Positions 8,123 to 17,951 of a stretch of DNA of 64,000 nucleotides are shown here, in pieces; position 1 is the first letter of the stretch, and every line of letters starts with the position of its first letter. Location: the NCBI GenBank assembly GCA_023663725.1, contig JAMPGX010000011.1, positions 44,012 through 108,011 of the forward strand, in the 5' to 3' direction. The translations under genes were made by a program, and so were the position numbers. The DNA is from a bacterium. Lineage in GTDB: Bacteria; Bacillota; Clostridia; Lachnospirales; Lachnospiraceae. Under the pieces are notes generated by a model. The model did not search any database. It was not told the origin of the DNA and was given only the letters and a program-made list of their open reading frames with translations.

Positions 8123-11095
8123 TCACAGCCACTTTTTCAGGATCGCCTCCAGCTTCTCCATATCGAGCGGCTTGGCAATATGCTCGTTCATGCCCACATC
8201 CTTGGCCATCACCACGTCCTCCGCAAACGCATTGGCTGTCATGGCTATGATCGGCAGCTTATCCGTATATGCTCTCCCCAGAGCCCGAATCCCCTTAGCC
8301 GACTCATATCCATTCATAATCGGCATCTGGATATCCATGAACACCAGATCGTAATAGCCGTCCTCCGAGGCCGACACCATATCCAGCGCAATCTTGCCAT
8401 TCTCGGCAGTCTCGATCTGGAGTCCCGTCATGCCCAGAATCTCCTGCGCGATCTCGCGGTTGAGCTCGTTGTCCTCCACCAGGAGCACCCGCTTGCTGGA
8501 AAAATCCATCTGTGCGATATCCGCGAGCACATCCTCCGTGTCCTCCTGAGTGTCGCCGTTTATCAATTCCCTGAATACCGAGATCAGTCTGGATTTGAAC
8601 AGAGGCTTGGCAATAAAGGTATTTACTCCGGCCGCTCTCGCCTCCGCCTCGATCTCCGTCCAATCATAGGAGGAAAATACGATGACAGGAAGCTCGTCTC
8701 CCACGGTCCTGCGGATAGCGCTGGTAGTCTCCACGCCGTCCATGCCGGGCATTCTCCAGTCCACGATCACAGCGAAGAATCCTTCTCCGGCTTCATGCCG
8801 CTCCTTCACCCTGGCCACCGCCTCCCTGCCGGAGGTGACCCATTCGCTTTCCATACCAATATCCCGCAGGATATCCGTCGTGCTCTTACAGACATCTTCA
8901 TCATCATCCACCACCAGAACTGACAGCTTCTCCAAGTCCTCCGTGGAATCCATATCCTCGTCCTGAAGCTTTAAATAGATCGTGACGGTGAATTTCGTAC
9001 CCTCTCCCTGCTTGCTCTCCACGGTGATATCACCGTTCATCATATTGACAATGTTCTTGGTGATGGCCATACCCAGGCCGGTTCCCTGAACCTTCGCGGT
9101 CTGCTCGTCATCCGCGCGCTCGAAGGGATGGAACACCTTCTTCAGAAACTCCTCCGACATACCGATGCCATTGTCCTCAAAGACAAATTCATAGCAGCCA
9201 ACTTTCTTCTTGTTGGTGGGCTTCTCAAAGATCGTGATGTCTATCTTACCGCCATCCGGCGTATATTTCACCGAATTGCTCACGATATTGACGAAGACCT
9301 GCTGGATGCGGAGGCTATCGCCAAATACATTCTCATGCGCGATGTTGTTGATCTTCACATTCAGCTCATGATTGTGCTCCTTTGCCAGAGGCTTCACCAT
9401 GGTGAGCAGATTTTCAATCAGCTGCGACAAATTGAAATCCTCCTCCGTCAGAGTCACCTTACCGCTCTCAATGCGGCTCATATCCAGGACTTCATTGATC
9501 AAAGACAGCAGATGACGGCTGGCAACCGTGATCTTGGAGAGGCAATCCACCACCCTGTCGTGATCGTCGATATGGGCTCCCGCAATTGCAGTCATACCAA
9601 TAATGGCATTCATCGGCGTGCGGATATCATGGCTCATCTTGGAGAGGAAATCGGACTTTGCGTAATTCGCCGCTTCCGCTCGCTCCGCGGCAAGGGCAAA
9701 CAGCTCCTTCTGCTTCTCCTCATTCTTGATCATCTCGTCAATGCTGCGTATCGTCAGCGTAATCGCCCTGGGCTTGCCATTATCCATCTCTGAGGCCACC
9801 AGCGTGATCTGACACCACTCGTCCTCGCCGTTTGAATTTTTCTGGCAGTATTTCAGACTGATGTGTTCTTTTTCACTCAGCGCCCTGACAATATGCTCCG
9901 GTTCAAGAAAGGCCCTGACTTCCTCCGCGGAACCCTCTGCGATGCTGCCTCCTCCGAAGCGTTCCCGCATCGCCGCTTCATAGCTCTGGGGCTCATCATC
10001 CTCCCTGATCGGATAGATCATGCGACAGCTCAAATCCTGCATATCCAGATAATATACAGCCTGATAAGCCAGAGCAGTGCTGGCCATCGCGCTCTGTGAA
10101 ATGCGCTTGCTCCTGGCGATGGATTCCCTCTCCGCTATCAACTCCTGAGCCTGCATTTCTTTCTTGTAATCCCGAATCCCTATGACCACCACCGCCGCAA
10201 GCCCCAGCAGAATCATCAGCATACTGATCTTGTTGAAGGTATCCACCCCCGCCAACAGCTCCGCCTCAGGAATCGTGAGAATGGCAACCCAGCCGTTGTC
10301 CAGAGTGTGATAATATACGTTCCGCTCATGGTTATCCATGGCAATGATCCGCTCCAGAGCGCCATCCCCTGCCTCCAGGTCTATCCTGGCGTACAGAGAG
10401 TTAATAAATACCTGAAATTCTTCATATGTATGCTGAAGCGGAGTCTTGTAGAAGAACAATGTCCCCTTTTCATCACACAGATAATAGCTGGCCAGATTGG
10501 GCAGATTCATCTCCACATTATTCGCCTCAAAGCCAGAAAACTGGATGTCCATCGCCATAAAACTCTCACTGTCGGGAATCCTCCGGAAGAGCGTTATCAC
10601 TGGCATACCGCTGTTCTCGTCCATATAGGCGGGAGAGACATAGACGTCTTCCTGGGACTCCATCATACCCGCAAAATACTCCTGCTGCCTGGTCACATAA
10701 CTCTCCTCATCCTCCGCGAAAAGCCCCTAGGATATTGTCTCCGTGCCATCGAGAACCTTGCCGTAGACAGAAATATTCTCCTCCCCGAACATCTCCATCA
10801 GACCGCTCATAAAGATATGGATTCCCTCCTTCAGTTCCTCTAAAGTGGCCTCCTTCTCCTCAAACGACTCCACATAATCCGCGCACAGAGTCAGAAAAGA
10901 CTCAAAGGTAGAGAGATTGGATATCTCAGTTGCCGAATAGTTGGTGACCAGATTACTGCCCAATTTCTCGGAATTACTCATAATAGTAGACCGCATGGAA
11001 TATATGCATACAATGATAATACCTGTGAAAACCGCAAGCGTCACAATGTTTGTAGCCAATTTTCTGATTATTTTTCTATTATTGAGCTGCTTCAT
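8123..11095 (-). pseudogene. Hybrid sensor histidine kinase interrupted by an in-frame amber codon
   Basis: Two open frames, 10727-11095 and 8123-10726, lie in the same frame and are separated only by a TAG at 10727-10729. Reading through gives about 990 residues: a membrane segment (about 16-32), a Cache-like sensor, a second membrane segment, a PAS-like region, an H-box (MSHDIRTP), a GHKL ATPase domain (DNGIGM, GTGLGMAI) and two receivers (IVDWRMP and FMDIQMP). The TAG falls inside the sensor, ten codons before a GTG that could only start a protein lacking the first membrane segment. TGG or CAG would each become TAG by one transition. The ribosome site AAGGAG and ATG are intact, so the lesion looks recent. 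A sequencing error is the main alternative. Confidence 0.85.
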
Positions 11096-11251
11096 TACCG
11101 CTCACTCCTTTATCTCAAACTATATGCGCCCTAATTATAACATCTATCATTGGGATCGTCAAATCCAATGTTGCCCGCCAGTGACAAACCGATTCACGCT
11201 CCGGCCTGTCTCTGCATAAGATATGACAAAAGGATATTACGCGGAGCCTTT

Positions 11252-11716
11252 ATGAACCATCTATTACATATCAAACTGAGAAACATCTTGGGTATCGTCT
11301 GCCTGGTGATCTGCATCCTGCCCACCACGCGCAATGTGGGAAAATCGCAGGCTGCGGAGGGAGGCCCTGCGGCTTATCCCTTCACCTCGGACTGGACCGC
11401 TCTGCCCCTGTCGGAGATCGCGCTGATCAACAGCTATCTGACTCATATTCAGGAAGCCGCCAGCGCCTATTATACGGAGCAGGGAGAGCCGATCCCCACG
11501 GTCTCCTGGTACTACGTCTCTCTGAAGGATATGGCAGCGGACACTTCAGCCGCTAATCCCATCGTACATATCACATTCGCGCTCATGCCCTATGTGGGCG
11601 CCCACGATCCGGTGGGCGTGGATGAGGTGACCTTTGCCACCTCCCACACCGGACAGATCAGCCTGCTGGAATACCGGCGGGCTGAGGATATTCTCAGTGG
11701 GCATAGCGTCCGGTGA
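11252..11716 (+). CDS. Small secreted or membrane-anchored protein, possibly DUF3888-like
   Basis: This 154-residue protein begins with an N-terminal hydrophobic segment (LGIVCLVICILP, about residues 13-25), a signal peptide or anchor. The mature part holds YYVSLKDM and MPYVGAHDPVGVDE, which recalls DUF3888 proteins of Firmicutes; that assignment is from memory and uncertain. An upstream extension of the frame to 11150 has no ribosome site, so the ATG at 11252 was chosen. It stands alone, divergent from the broken kinase and converging on the recQ-type gene. Its function is unknown. Confidence 0.6.
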   Translation: MNHLLHIKLRNILGIVCLVICILPTTRNVGKSQAAEGGPAAYPFTSDWTALPLSEIALINSYLTHIQEAASAYYTEQGEPIPTVSWYYVSLKDMAADTSAANPIVHITFALMPYVGAHDPVGVDEVTFATSHTGQISLLEYRRAEDILSGHSVR

Positions 11717-11758
11717 ACTCCATCATACCAGTCCTCTCTGGCAGACTCTTCCGCCTGC

Positions 11759-13672
11759 TCAATTTCTCTTTCTCCTGCGGGCGCCTGTCTGCCCCATCAC
11801 CGCCCTGGCTGCTCCCTGCTCGCCGAAATAGGTCTTCTCCTTTCTGCCGCCGGTGAATTCCCGCACCGCCGCCGCAAAAGCTTCGCCGTAGCGCTCGTAT
11901 TTCCTCTCGCCCACGCCCGATACCTGCAGCATCTGGGCCCTGTCAAATGGCAGACAGATACACATCTCGATCAGGGTCTTGTCACTGAAGACCACATAAG
12001 GCGGTACGTTGTCCTCTTTGGCCAGTTCCATGCGCAGCTTCTTCAACACCTCGAAAAGCTCCAGGCCCCTGTGATTGAGGATATCGGATTTGCGGGCTTT
12101 TCTGGTCTTCGCCGCGGCGCTCTCGCTCTCCCTGGCCCAGCGCAGGATCAGGGAGTCGCTCCCGTCCAGCAGCCCCTGCGCCCTGTTGCACACCTTGAGG
12201 ATGGCGTACTTGTCCGGCGTGGCCTCCAGGTATTCCCTCTGCTCCAGCTCCCGAATGATCTGCTTGATCCGGTCCTCGGAAAGATTCTGAAGGGCTCCGT
12301 AGGCGGAACAGCGGTCCGCGCCCAGCTCCAGCAGCTTGGAGCGCTTGTCCCCGTGCAGCGTTCCGGCAATCACATTGACGCCGTAGCGCTGCCGCAACTC
12401 CATGATGCAGGCGATGATCCGCCGGGCCTCCTGGGTGCAGTCCTGCTCCTCATAATCTCCCTTGCACACAGAGCAGTTCTCACAGCGCTGCATACCGTAC
12501 TCGCCGAAATATTCCAGGATATATTTTCGCAGACAGCCCGCAGAGTAGGCATAGTTTACCATACTCCGCAGCCGCTGAGCGTCCCGCTCCCTGACCAGCT
12601 CATTTTCCTCCGGCTCAAGCTCCTCGCTTACAGGCTTATTGTCCAACAGATATTGATTCACCGCCACATCCTGTCCGGAAAAGAGCATGATACAATCCGA
12701 CTCCGCGCCGTCCCGTCCGGCGCGGCCCGCCTCCTGATAATAATTCTCCATGCTCTGAGGCATATTGAAATGCAGCACATAGCGCACATTGGACTTGTCG
12801 ATTCCCATGCCGAAGGCATTGGTGGCCACGATCACCGGCTTTCTGTCGTAGATAAAGTCCTCCTGATTCTGGCTGCGCTCCTGGGGAGACAATCCCGCAT
12901 GATATCTGGCCGCGGCGATGCCCCGTGAGACCAGCGCCTCATGTACCTTTTCCACGTTCTTGCGGGTCGTGCAGTAGACGATGCCGCTGTCCCCAGGCCG
13001 GCTCTCGATATACTGTATCACGTAATTCAGTTTGTTCCTGGGAGTTTCCACGCCAAAATAGAGGTTCTGGCGGTCAAAGCCGCTGATCAATAGCTGCGGG
13101 TCGCGCAGTCCCAGCACGGCGATGATATCGTCCTTGACCTGCCCTGTGGCCGTGGCCGTGAACGCGGCAATCACCGGCCGGACGCTCAATTTCCTGATAA
13201 AAGAGACGATCTTGAGATAGCTGGGCCGGAAATCCTGTCCCCACTGGGAGATACAGTGCGCCTCGTCCACAGCCACCATGCTGATTTGCGCTCGCTGGGC
13301 AAAACAGGTGAAATCCCATGTCTCCAGGCGCTCCGGAGCCACATAGATGATCTTGTATCTGCCTGCGCCGGCGTATTCCATGGCCCTGCGTATCTGGCCC
13401 TCCGTCAGCGAGCTGTTGATATAGGCGGCGTGTACCCCCGCCTGGTTCAAGGCCTGCACCTGATCCTTCATCAGTGAGATCAGCGGCGAGATCACCACTG
13501 TGATCCCTGGCAGCATCAGCGCCGGCACCTGATAGCATATGGATTTCCCAGCTCCGGTGGGCATGATGCCCAGCACGTCCCGGCCGGCCAGGATGCTGTC
13601 GATCAGCAGCTCCTGGCCGGAGCGAAATTCTGTATATCCAAAATATGTTTTAAGTATCTCCTGTTTCTGCAA
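11759..13672 (-). CDS. recQ: RecQ-family ATP-dependent DNA helicase
   Basis: This 637-residue 3'-5' DNA helicase carries helicase motif 0 and I (FRSGQELLID, PTGAGKS), the DEAH box (VDEAHCISQW), the second RecA-like lobe with motif VI (QEAGRAGRDG), a RecQ zinc site (CLRKYILEYF to CENCSVC) and a C-terminal HRDC-like domain (about 535-605). A charged tail follows. The start is TTG at 13672, supported by GGAGGAG nine bases upstream; no ATG lies near. It acts in replication-fork repair and recombination. Clostridia often carry more than one RecQ, so the gene symbol denotes the family. Confidence 0.93.
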   Translation of the reverse strand: MQKQEILKTYFGYTEFRSGQELLIDSILAGRDVLGIMPTGAGKSICYQVPALMLPGITVVISPLISLMKDQVQALNQAGVHAAYINSSLTEGQIRRAMEYAGAGRYKIIYVAPERLETWDFTCFAQRAQISMVAVDEAHCISQWGQDFRPSYLKIVSFIRKLSVRPVIAAFTATATGQVKDDIIAVLGLRDPQLLISGFDRQNLYFGVETPRNKLNYVIQYIESRPGDSGIVYCTTRKNVEKVHEALVSRGIAAARYHAGLSPQERSQNQEDFIYDRKPVIVATNAFGMGIDKSNVRYVLHFNMPQSMENYYQEAGRAGRDGAESDCIMLFSGQDVAVNQYLLDNKPVSEELEPEENELVRERDAQRLRSMVNYAYSAGCLRKYILEYFGEYGMQRCENCSVCKGDYEEQDCTQEARRIIACIMELRQRYGVNVIAGTLHGDKRSKLLELGADRCSAYGALQNLSEDRIKQIIRELEQREYLEATPDKYAILKVCNRAQGLLDGSDSLILRWARESESAAAKTRKARKSDILNHRGLELFEVLKKLRMELAKEDNVPPYVVFSDKTLIEMCICLPFDRAQMLQVSGVGERKYERYGEAFAAAVREFTGGRKEKTYFGEQGAARAVMGQTGARRRKRN

Positions 13673-13688
13673 TCTATCTGCTCCTCCG

Positions 13689-13775
13689 TCTGCCCTTGCA
13701 GGGCACGATTATCTGTTTCTCTCATCTGCCCGTGCAGGACATGATTATCTGTTTCTCCCATCTGCCCATGCAGGA
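13689..13775. repeat. 36-bp tandem repeat, about 2.4 copies
   Basis: Units at 13689-13724 and 13725-13760 share TCTGCCC, TGCAGG and ATTATCTGTTTCTC. A partial third unit begins at 13761 (TCTGCCCATGCAGGA). The array sits in the 200-bp gap between the helicase-nuclease and recQ-type genes, immediately upstream of the recQ ribosome site, so it is probably transcribed leader sequence. Adjacent units without spacers argue against a CRISPR array. Confidence 0.75.
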
Positions 13776-13878
13776 ATATATTCTGTTCTTCCCGTTCCCA
13801 AACGACAATATTGGCTATTTCTCCTGTCCTGGCAACGCCATTGGTTTCTTTGCCTCGTCAATGCAATAACTTTAGCCA

Positions 13879-16800
13879 TCAATGCATTCTGGCAAAATAG
13901 TCCAGCAGAATATCCTTGATGTAATTATACCGTCTGGCGTAGGAGTTTTCCACCCGAATGATCTGCAGGTTGTGTTCTCTGCATATTCTGTTTTTCTTCT
14001 CATCCCTGCGACGCACCACCTCGTCCGCGTAGTGCTCCTTGCCGTCCAGCTCTATCGCCAGCATCGGAAGCTCCTGCTCCCCCTGCTTCTCATAGACCAC
14101 GAAATCGAACCGGCCGCTGTAGAACAGATCGTCGAAGGTATCGTTGCTCTGAAAGACCTGGGAGATCGGAACCTCCTTGTGAATGGCATACCGACTCTGG
14201 CTGAGCCAGATATTCCCCAGCGCATGGCCCAGATTTTGCAGGAAAGCCTCCTCTGTGGCCGTGCTGAAGGGTTTGACTCCCAGGGCGCGGGAATCGGCCT
14301 TCTTGGGCGTCACAGCGGACTGGCCCTCGCTGCGCACATATTGTACCAGCTCATACAGATCGTCCTCACCGCCCGCCTCGTGCAGACGGCTCAGATTCCT
14401 CTGACTCCCCAGCACTACCAGCCTGTCCCTGGCCCTGGAGGTGGCCACATTGATCAGCTCCTTATTGTTTTTCAGCCACTCATAGGTGCGCGCCTGAGTC
14501 TGGTCCGTGATGGCCGTGGAAAACAGGATCACATCCTTCTCATCCCCCTGAAAGGCGTGAACCGTGCCGCAGGTCACATCCGTGATGCCCCTCTTGCCGA
14601 GCTCCTGTTCGATCATCTGTTTCTGATTCACAAAAGGCGTTATGACGCCTATGGTCCGGTCCCTGTGGGCGGCGGCGTACTCCGCGATGGCCTGCGCCTC
14701 TGCGGGAGCCGTATTTTTCATGTTGGTCCGGGCGTCCCGCATGTCCAGATATTCCAGCGGAGACGGCTCCTGGCTCTCCGTGCAGATACGCAGTCGGGAA
14801 TTGTAGTATTTTTTGTTGTTGAATTCAATGATCCGCGGATGACAGCGGTAGTGATTGTGCAGCAGGATCTCGTCGCTGACCGCGTCGCAGGCCAGAAAGA
14901 CCTTGTATATGGAATTCTTGCGGTAATCATACTCCTCGGATACACCGTACCTCTTCTTCAGCCTCTCGCCTGTCAGCTCGTCCAGCAGAATCACCGGACT
15001 CAACTGCTGCGGGTCCCCCACCAGCATCAGGCTGTTGCCCCGCACTATGGGAACCAGAGACACCGCCGTGTTGCACTGGCTGGCCTCGTCCATAATCACC
15101 ATGTCAAACAGGGGCTCCGGCTCCCCCAGGCGGTGGGCCGAGATACAGGTGGTGGCAATGATGGGAAATATTTTTTGCAGCCGCTGCAGATTCCTGTTAT
15201 CCGCCAGATAGTTGGCGAAGGCTTCCGCGGCCTTGTCCAGATCCTCCTCCTCCAGAATCTCCCGCAGCCTGGCAAACTCCCTGTTATCCAGGCGTTTCAT
15301 ATAGCTTGCTCCAGTGTAATAGAGGTATTTTTTCAATTCCTCCAGATCGTCGTCCACCAGGGCTACAGCCTGTTCCTCCGACACTGTGCCCACATTATCA
15401 AGACGCTTTTCGATCTGCCGCAGTTGCCTGCCGCTCAGATCCGCCTGAAAGGGAAGCATCTGTGCGGACATCTCATGGCTGCCCTGATATTCCAACATAC
15501 GCTCAATGGTCTCCCTGCGCTCCTGAAAATCCAGCATATCCTCATATTTCTTTAGCAGGTTCGAGAGCTCCCTGGCCCGCTGCCTGCGCTCCTCCCTGCT
15601 GCGGCCCAGCGTCCCCTCAAACACCGACACCGACTGGGTCCGCCGATGCAGCTCCCGAATATACAGGATGGCCTGCCGCACCATATCCCGATTCCCCAGC
15701 CGCAGAATGGGAAAAGAGATCGGCTTACCGTGATATTGCAGACTTGTCAGCTTGTCGCATACGCCGTCTATGGGGTGATTGTTGTTGGACGCAAAGAGTA
15801 CGGTCCTGTCGTTGAAAAAGGCTGTCATGATAGTGTTGAGAATGGTATTGGTCTTGCCGGTGCCCGGCGGTCCCTGAATATAGGCCACCGGATATTTCAT
15901 CGCATTGTTGATGGCCAGCAGCTGATCCATATTGACGCGTCGGCTGAGCAGGGTGATGGGGCTGGTCTGCCTGGCTCTGGGGCGCTCCAGCAGATCGCCG
16001 AAGAAGGCCCTGATGGGCACAGGCGCCCTGTCCTCCTGATACAGCTTCATGATGGCCTTGTATTCCCTGTGCAGATCGAGGGCGATATCCATACCCAGAC
16101 CGATGATATAGGGCATGTCATCCACCAGGCCATTGCTCCTCTGCGTGCGCTGGTTCACACAGTCCTTGATCTTCTCCTGATTGCCCGCGAAATCCCCCAA
16201 CAGCTCATAGTCCTCCGCGTCCAGATATCTGCGGATGCTCTGCTTCGTGCCGTCCACGGTAAACTCCGTGCAGACCGTGATCTCCTCATCCGGGCGCAGC
16301 GCCCTCCGCTTGATATCCAGATTCAGGCTGCGGTAAGCCAGCACATGCAGCCCCTTCTTCATATGGATGCTCAGCACGTTCATCGCCAGCCTCTGGAGAC
16401 GCAGGGAACCGTCCCGACGCGGAGGCTGGCTGGTCTTGTACTGGAAGCTTTTGACAATCTTCTGAAACTGCTGTTCGCTCAACTCATAGCATTCCCCGTT
16501 AAGTCTCTCCCTGTCCAGATATTTGACCAGCTCAAAGTCCGAGATATAGGGAGTGGTATCCAGACGATTGCACAGCTCCAGATAGTTCAGAATCTTGAGA
16601 TTGGCCACATTGTCAAACAAGGTCTTGTATTTGTGCGGGTTTAGGTAGATGTCCTCCACAAGCGCCTCATTGACCGGACAGTAGGAGCCGTCCACCACCT
16701 GGGAGGAGCGGATGGAGTCTATGCGAATCCTCAGGTCTGCGACCGTATAGTGCCCTAAGTGCAGACCGTCCACGGACATCACTCTTCTGCGAACGTCTAT

Positions 16801-16914
16801 GTCCCTGATTCCGATCCAGTATTTTGTGATCTTTTCCTCCTGATTCAGATATTCGATGCTGAGCCATTTCCCCTCATGGATCGCTCGAAAGATATCTCTG
16901 TAGATCCCGTTCAT
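13879..16914 (-). CDS. Superfamily 1 helicase fused to a C-terminal PD-(D/E)XK-like nuclease domain
   Basis: This 1011-residue protein has an N-terminal region of unknown type (1-320), an SF1 (UvrD/Upf1-like, AAA_11/AAA_12) helicase core and a C-terminal nuclease-like domain. Motif I is GPPGTGKT (about 345-352), motif II is MDEASQC, and GDPQQLSP, HYRCHP and TSRARDRLVVLG are also present. The last 130 residues contain RFDFVV followed by IELDGKEHY, the spacing expected of a PD-(D/E)XK site, as in DUF2726/DUF559 proteins. The fusion predicts ATP-driven DNA or RNA processing, either repair or defence. It is followed by the recQ-type gene. Confidence 0.85.
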   Translation of the reverse strand: MNGIYRDIFRAIHEGKWLSIEYLNQEEKITKYWIGIRDIDVRRRVMSVDGLHLGHYTVADLRIRIDSIRSSQVVDGSYCPVNEALVEDIYLNPHKYKTLFDNVANLKILNYLELCNRLDTTPYISDFELVKYLDRERLNGECYELSEQQFQKIVKSFQYKTSQPPRRDGSLRLQRLAMNVLSIHMKKGLHVLAYRSLNLDIKRRALRPDEEITVCTEFTVDGTKQSIRRYLDAEDYELLGDFAGNQEKIKDCVNQRTQRSNGLVDDMPYIIGLGMDIALDLHREYKAIMKLYQEDRAPVPIRAFFGDLLERPRARQTSPITLLSRRVNMDQLLAINNAMKYPVAYIQGPPGTGKTNTILNTIMTAFFNDRTVLFASNNNHPIDGVCDKLTSLQYHGKPISFPILRLGNRDMVRQAILYIRELHRRTQSVSVFEGTLGRSREERRQRARELSNLLKKYEDMLDFQERRETIERMLEYQGSHEMSAQMLPFQADLSGRQLRQIEKRLDNVGTVSEEQAVALVDDDLEELKKYLYYTGASYMKRLDNREFARLREILEEEDLDKAAEAFANYLADNRNLQRLQKIFPIIATTCISAHRLGEPEPLFDMVIMDEASQCNTAVSLVPIVRGNSLMLVGDPQQLSPVILLDELTGERLKKRYGVSEEYDYRKNSIYKVFLACDAVSDEILLHNHYRCHPRIIEFNNKKYYNSRLRICTESQEPSPLEYLDMRDARTNMKNTAPAEAQAIAEYAAAHRDRTIGVITPFVNQKQMIEQELGKRGITDVTCGTVHAFQGDEKDVILFSTAITDQTQARTYEWLKNNKELINVATSRARDRLVVLGSQRNLSRLHEAGGEDDLYELVQYVRSEGQSAVTPKKADSRALGVKPFSTATEEAFLQNLGHALGNIWLSQSRYAIHKEVPISQVFQSNDTFDDLFYSGRFDFVVYEKQGEQELPMLAIELDGKEHYADEVVRRRDEKKNRICREHNLQIIRVENSYARRYNYIKDILLDYFARMH

Positions 16915-16963
16915 CTGTCCTCTTCCCCGTTATCCTCGATGTTTCCCCTCACAGACCCGCGCC

Positions 16964-17057
16964 GGATTTGCGCTGCAAAGCAGCAATTTCCCCTGCAAAT
17001 CCGTGCGCATCCTGCGGAGCATCTAAGGAAACGATGATTTAATCAGCGTTTCCTTAG
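16964..17057. other. Two hairpins between the cyclophilin and helicase genes
   Basis: GGATTTGC (16964-16971) pairs with GCAAATCC (16995-17002) around an inner GCTGC/GCAGC stem. A second stem (CTAAGGAAACG at 17023-17033 with CGTTTCCTTAG at 17047-17057) overlaps the stop codon of the cyclophilin gene. Neither has a clear U-tract on the minus strand, so a weak or Rho-assisted terminator or an mRNA-stabilising end is possible. Confidence 0.5.
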
Positions 17058-17659
17058 TCCACCACCTCGATACTCTCGATCACCGGCTGGTTCTCCGGCG
17101 CAACCATGTCGTTGCTGTCCGTCACCGTGTTCTCACAGATCTCATCCACGATCTCCATACCGCTGGTCACATAGCCGAAGCAGGCGTATTTGCCGTCCAG
17201 AGAAGCGCCATCCTGATGCATGATAAAGAACTGGGAGCTGGCGGAGTTGGGCATATTGGTGCGGGCCATGGAGATGGCTCCGCGTGTGTGGGACAGGGTG
17301 TTATCCACGCCGTTCTCGCTGAATTCTCCCTTGATCTCCTGCTCTGAGCCGCCCATGCCGGTACCGGTGGGATCGCCGCCCTGCATCATAAAGCCCTCTC
17401 TGATCCGATGGAAAGTCAGGCCGTCGTAAAAGCCGTCCTTGGCCAGATTGATAAAATTGGTCACGGTGATCGGCGCCTGGTCCGCGTCCAGCTCCACCTC
17501 GATGGCGCCCATATCCTTCATATTGATCCTGACATGATGCTTGCCGGATAAGAGCTCGTCCTGGCCGGACTCCGAGCCCTGTCCCTGTTTGCCGCAGCCG
17601 AAAAGTACCATTGTTGTTGCCAGAGCTATCGCCAGGATAGCGCAAATTTTCTTTTTCAT
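17054..17659 (-). CDS. Lipoprotein cyclophilin-type peptidyl-prolyl cis-trans isomerase
   Basis: This 201-residue protein starts with a lipoprotein signal (KKK, then a hydrophobic stretch ending in VLFGC, with the lipid-modified Cys22). The mature cyclophilin domain (about 40-200) contains FHRIREGFMMQGGDP, NSASSQFFI and the Phe/Met/Gln residues of the active pocket. It should accelerate proline isomerisation in proteins outside the membrane. A possible promoter (TTGCGA, 16 bases, TACAAT) lies upstream near 17700-17730. It reads toward the helicase-nuclease gene with a 140-bp gap containing hairpins. Confidence 0.93.
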   Translation of the reverse strand: MKKKICAILAIALATTMVLFGCGKQGQGSESGQDELLSGKHHVRINMKDMGAIEVELDADQAPITVTNFINLAKDGFYDGLTFHRIREGFMMQGGDPTGTGMGGSEQEIKGEFSENGVDNTLSHTRGAISMARTNMPNSASSQFFIMHQDGASLDGKYACFGYVTSGMEIVDEICENTVTDSNDMVAPENQPVIESIEVVD

Positions 17660-17823
17660 GATCGTGTCCTTCTTTCCTGATTATCCAACGCTCAATGCGA
17701 GCGCTTTACTTATTGTATCATATTGAACCAAAATCGCAATAGAGTTCCCACTTTTTTCACAAATATCTCAGCCCCCTAGATGAATACACGATATGATGTT
17801 ACATAAAATAAACTTGAAAAATA

Positions 17824-17940
17824 TATCTTGCGTATAAACGTAAAAAAGAGTAAAATATACTTTGCGTACTATTGATAATTTTGCAAAACATTATCTTGCG
17901 TATAATTGGCAAATTCACAAAATAGTACTTTGCGCACTGT
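17824..17940 (+). repeat. Four TTGCG boxes at exact 34-bp spacing upstream of an ATPase gene
   Basis: The pentamer TTGCG occurs at 17828, 17862, 17896 and 17930, each 34 bp from the last. The surroundings alternate between ATCTTGCGTATAA (boxes 1 and 3) and ACTTTGCGYACT (boxes 2 and 4); the rest of each unit differs. The last box ends about 14 bases before the ATG at 17952. The spacing is a little over three helical turns, so a protein would meet the boxes on slowly rotating faces of the DNA. The units read as an operator array, or degenerated tandem promoters since TATAA/TATAAT lies in two boxes. Confidence 0.75.
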
Positions 17941-17951
17941 GGGGTAGCTTT

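Noticed and set aside
10727-10729. Programmed readthrough, selenocysteine or pyrrolysine at the amber codon
   Set aside because: Selenocysteine uses TGA; no hairpin or pyrrolysine gene is visible, and the codon lies in a sensor domain with no reason for recoding.
13689-13780. CRISPR-like repeat
   Set aside because: Units are contiguous with no spacers, and there are fewer than three.
13882-15555. Open frame of 557 codons opposite the helicase-nuclease gene
   Set aside because: Antisense shadow with biased Leu/Gln/His composition and no domains.
17023-17057. Rho-independent terminator of the cyclophilin gene
   Set aside because: The hairpin is strong but has no U-tract; it is listed only as a hairpin.
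17862-17951. N-terminal extension of the first DUF4143 ATPase
   Set aside because: It runs through the 34-bp box array; the 34-bp period is not a multiple of three, so the boxes are not coding repeats.
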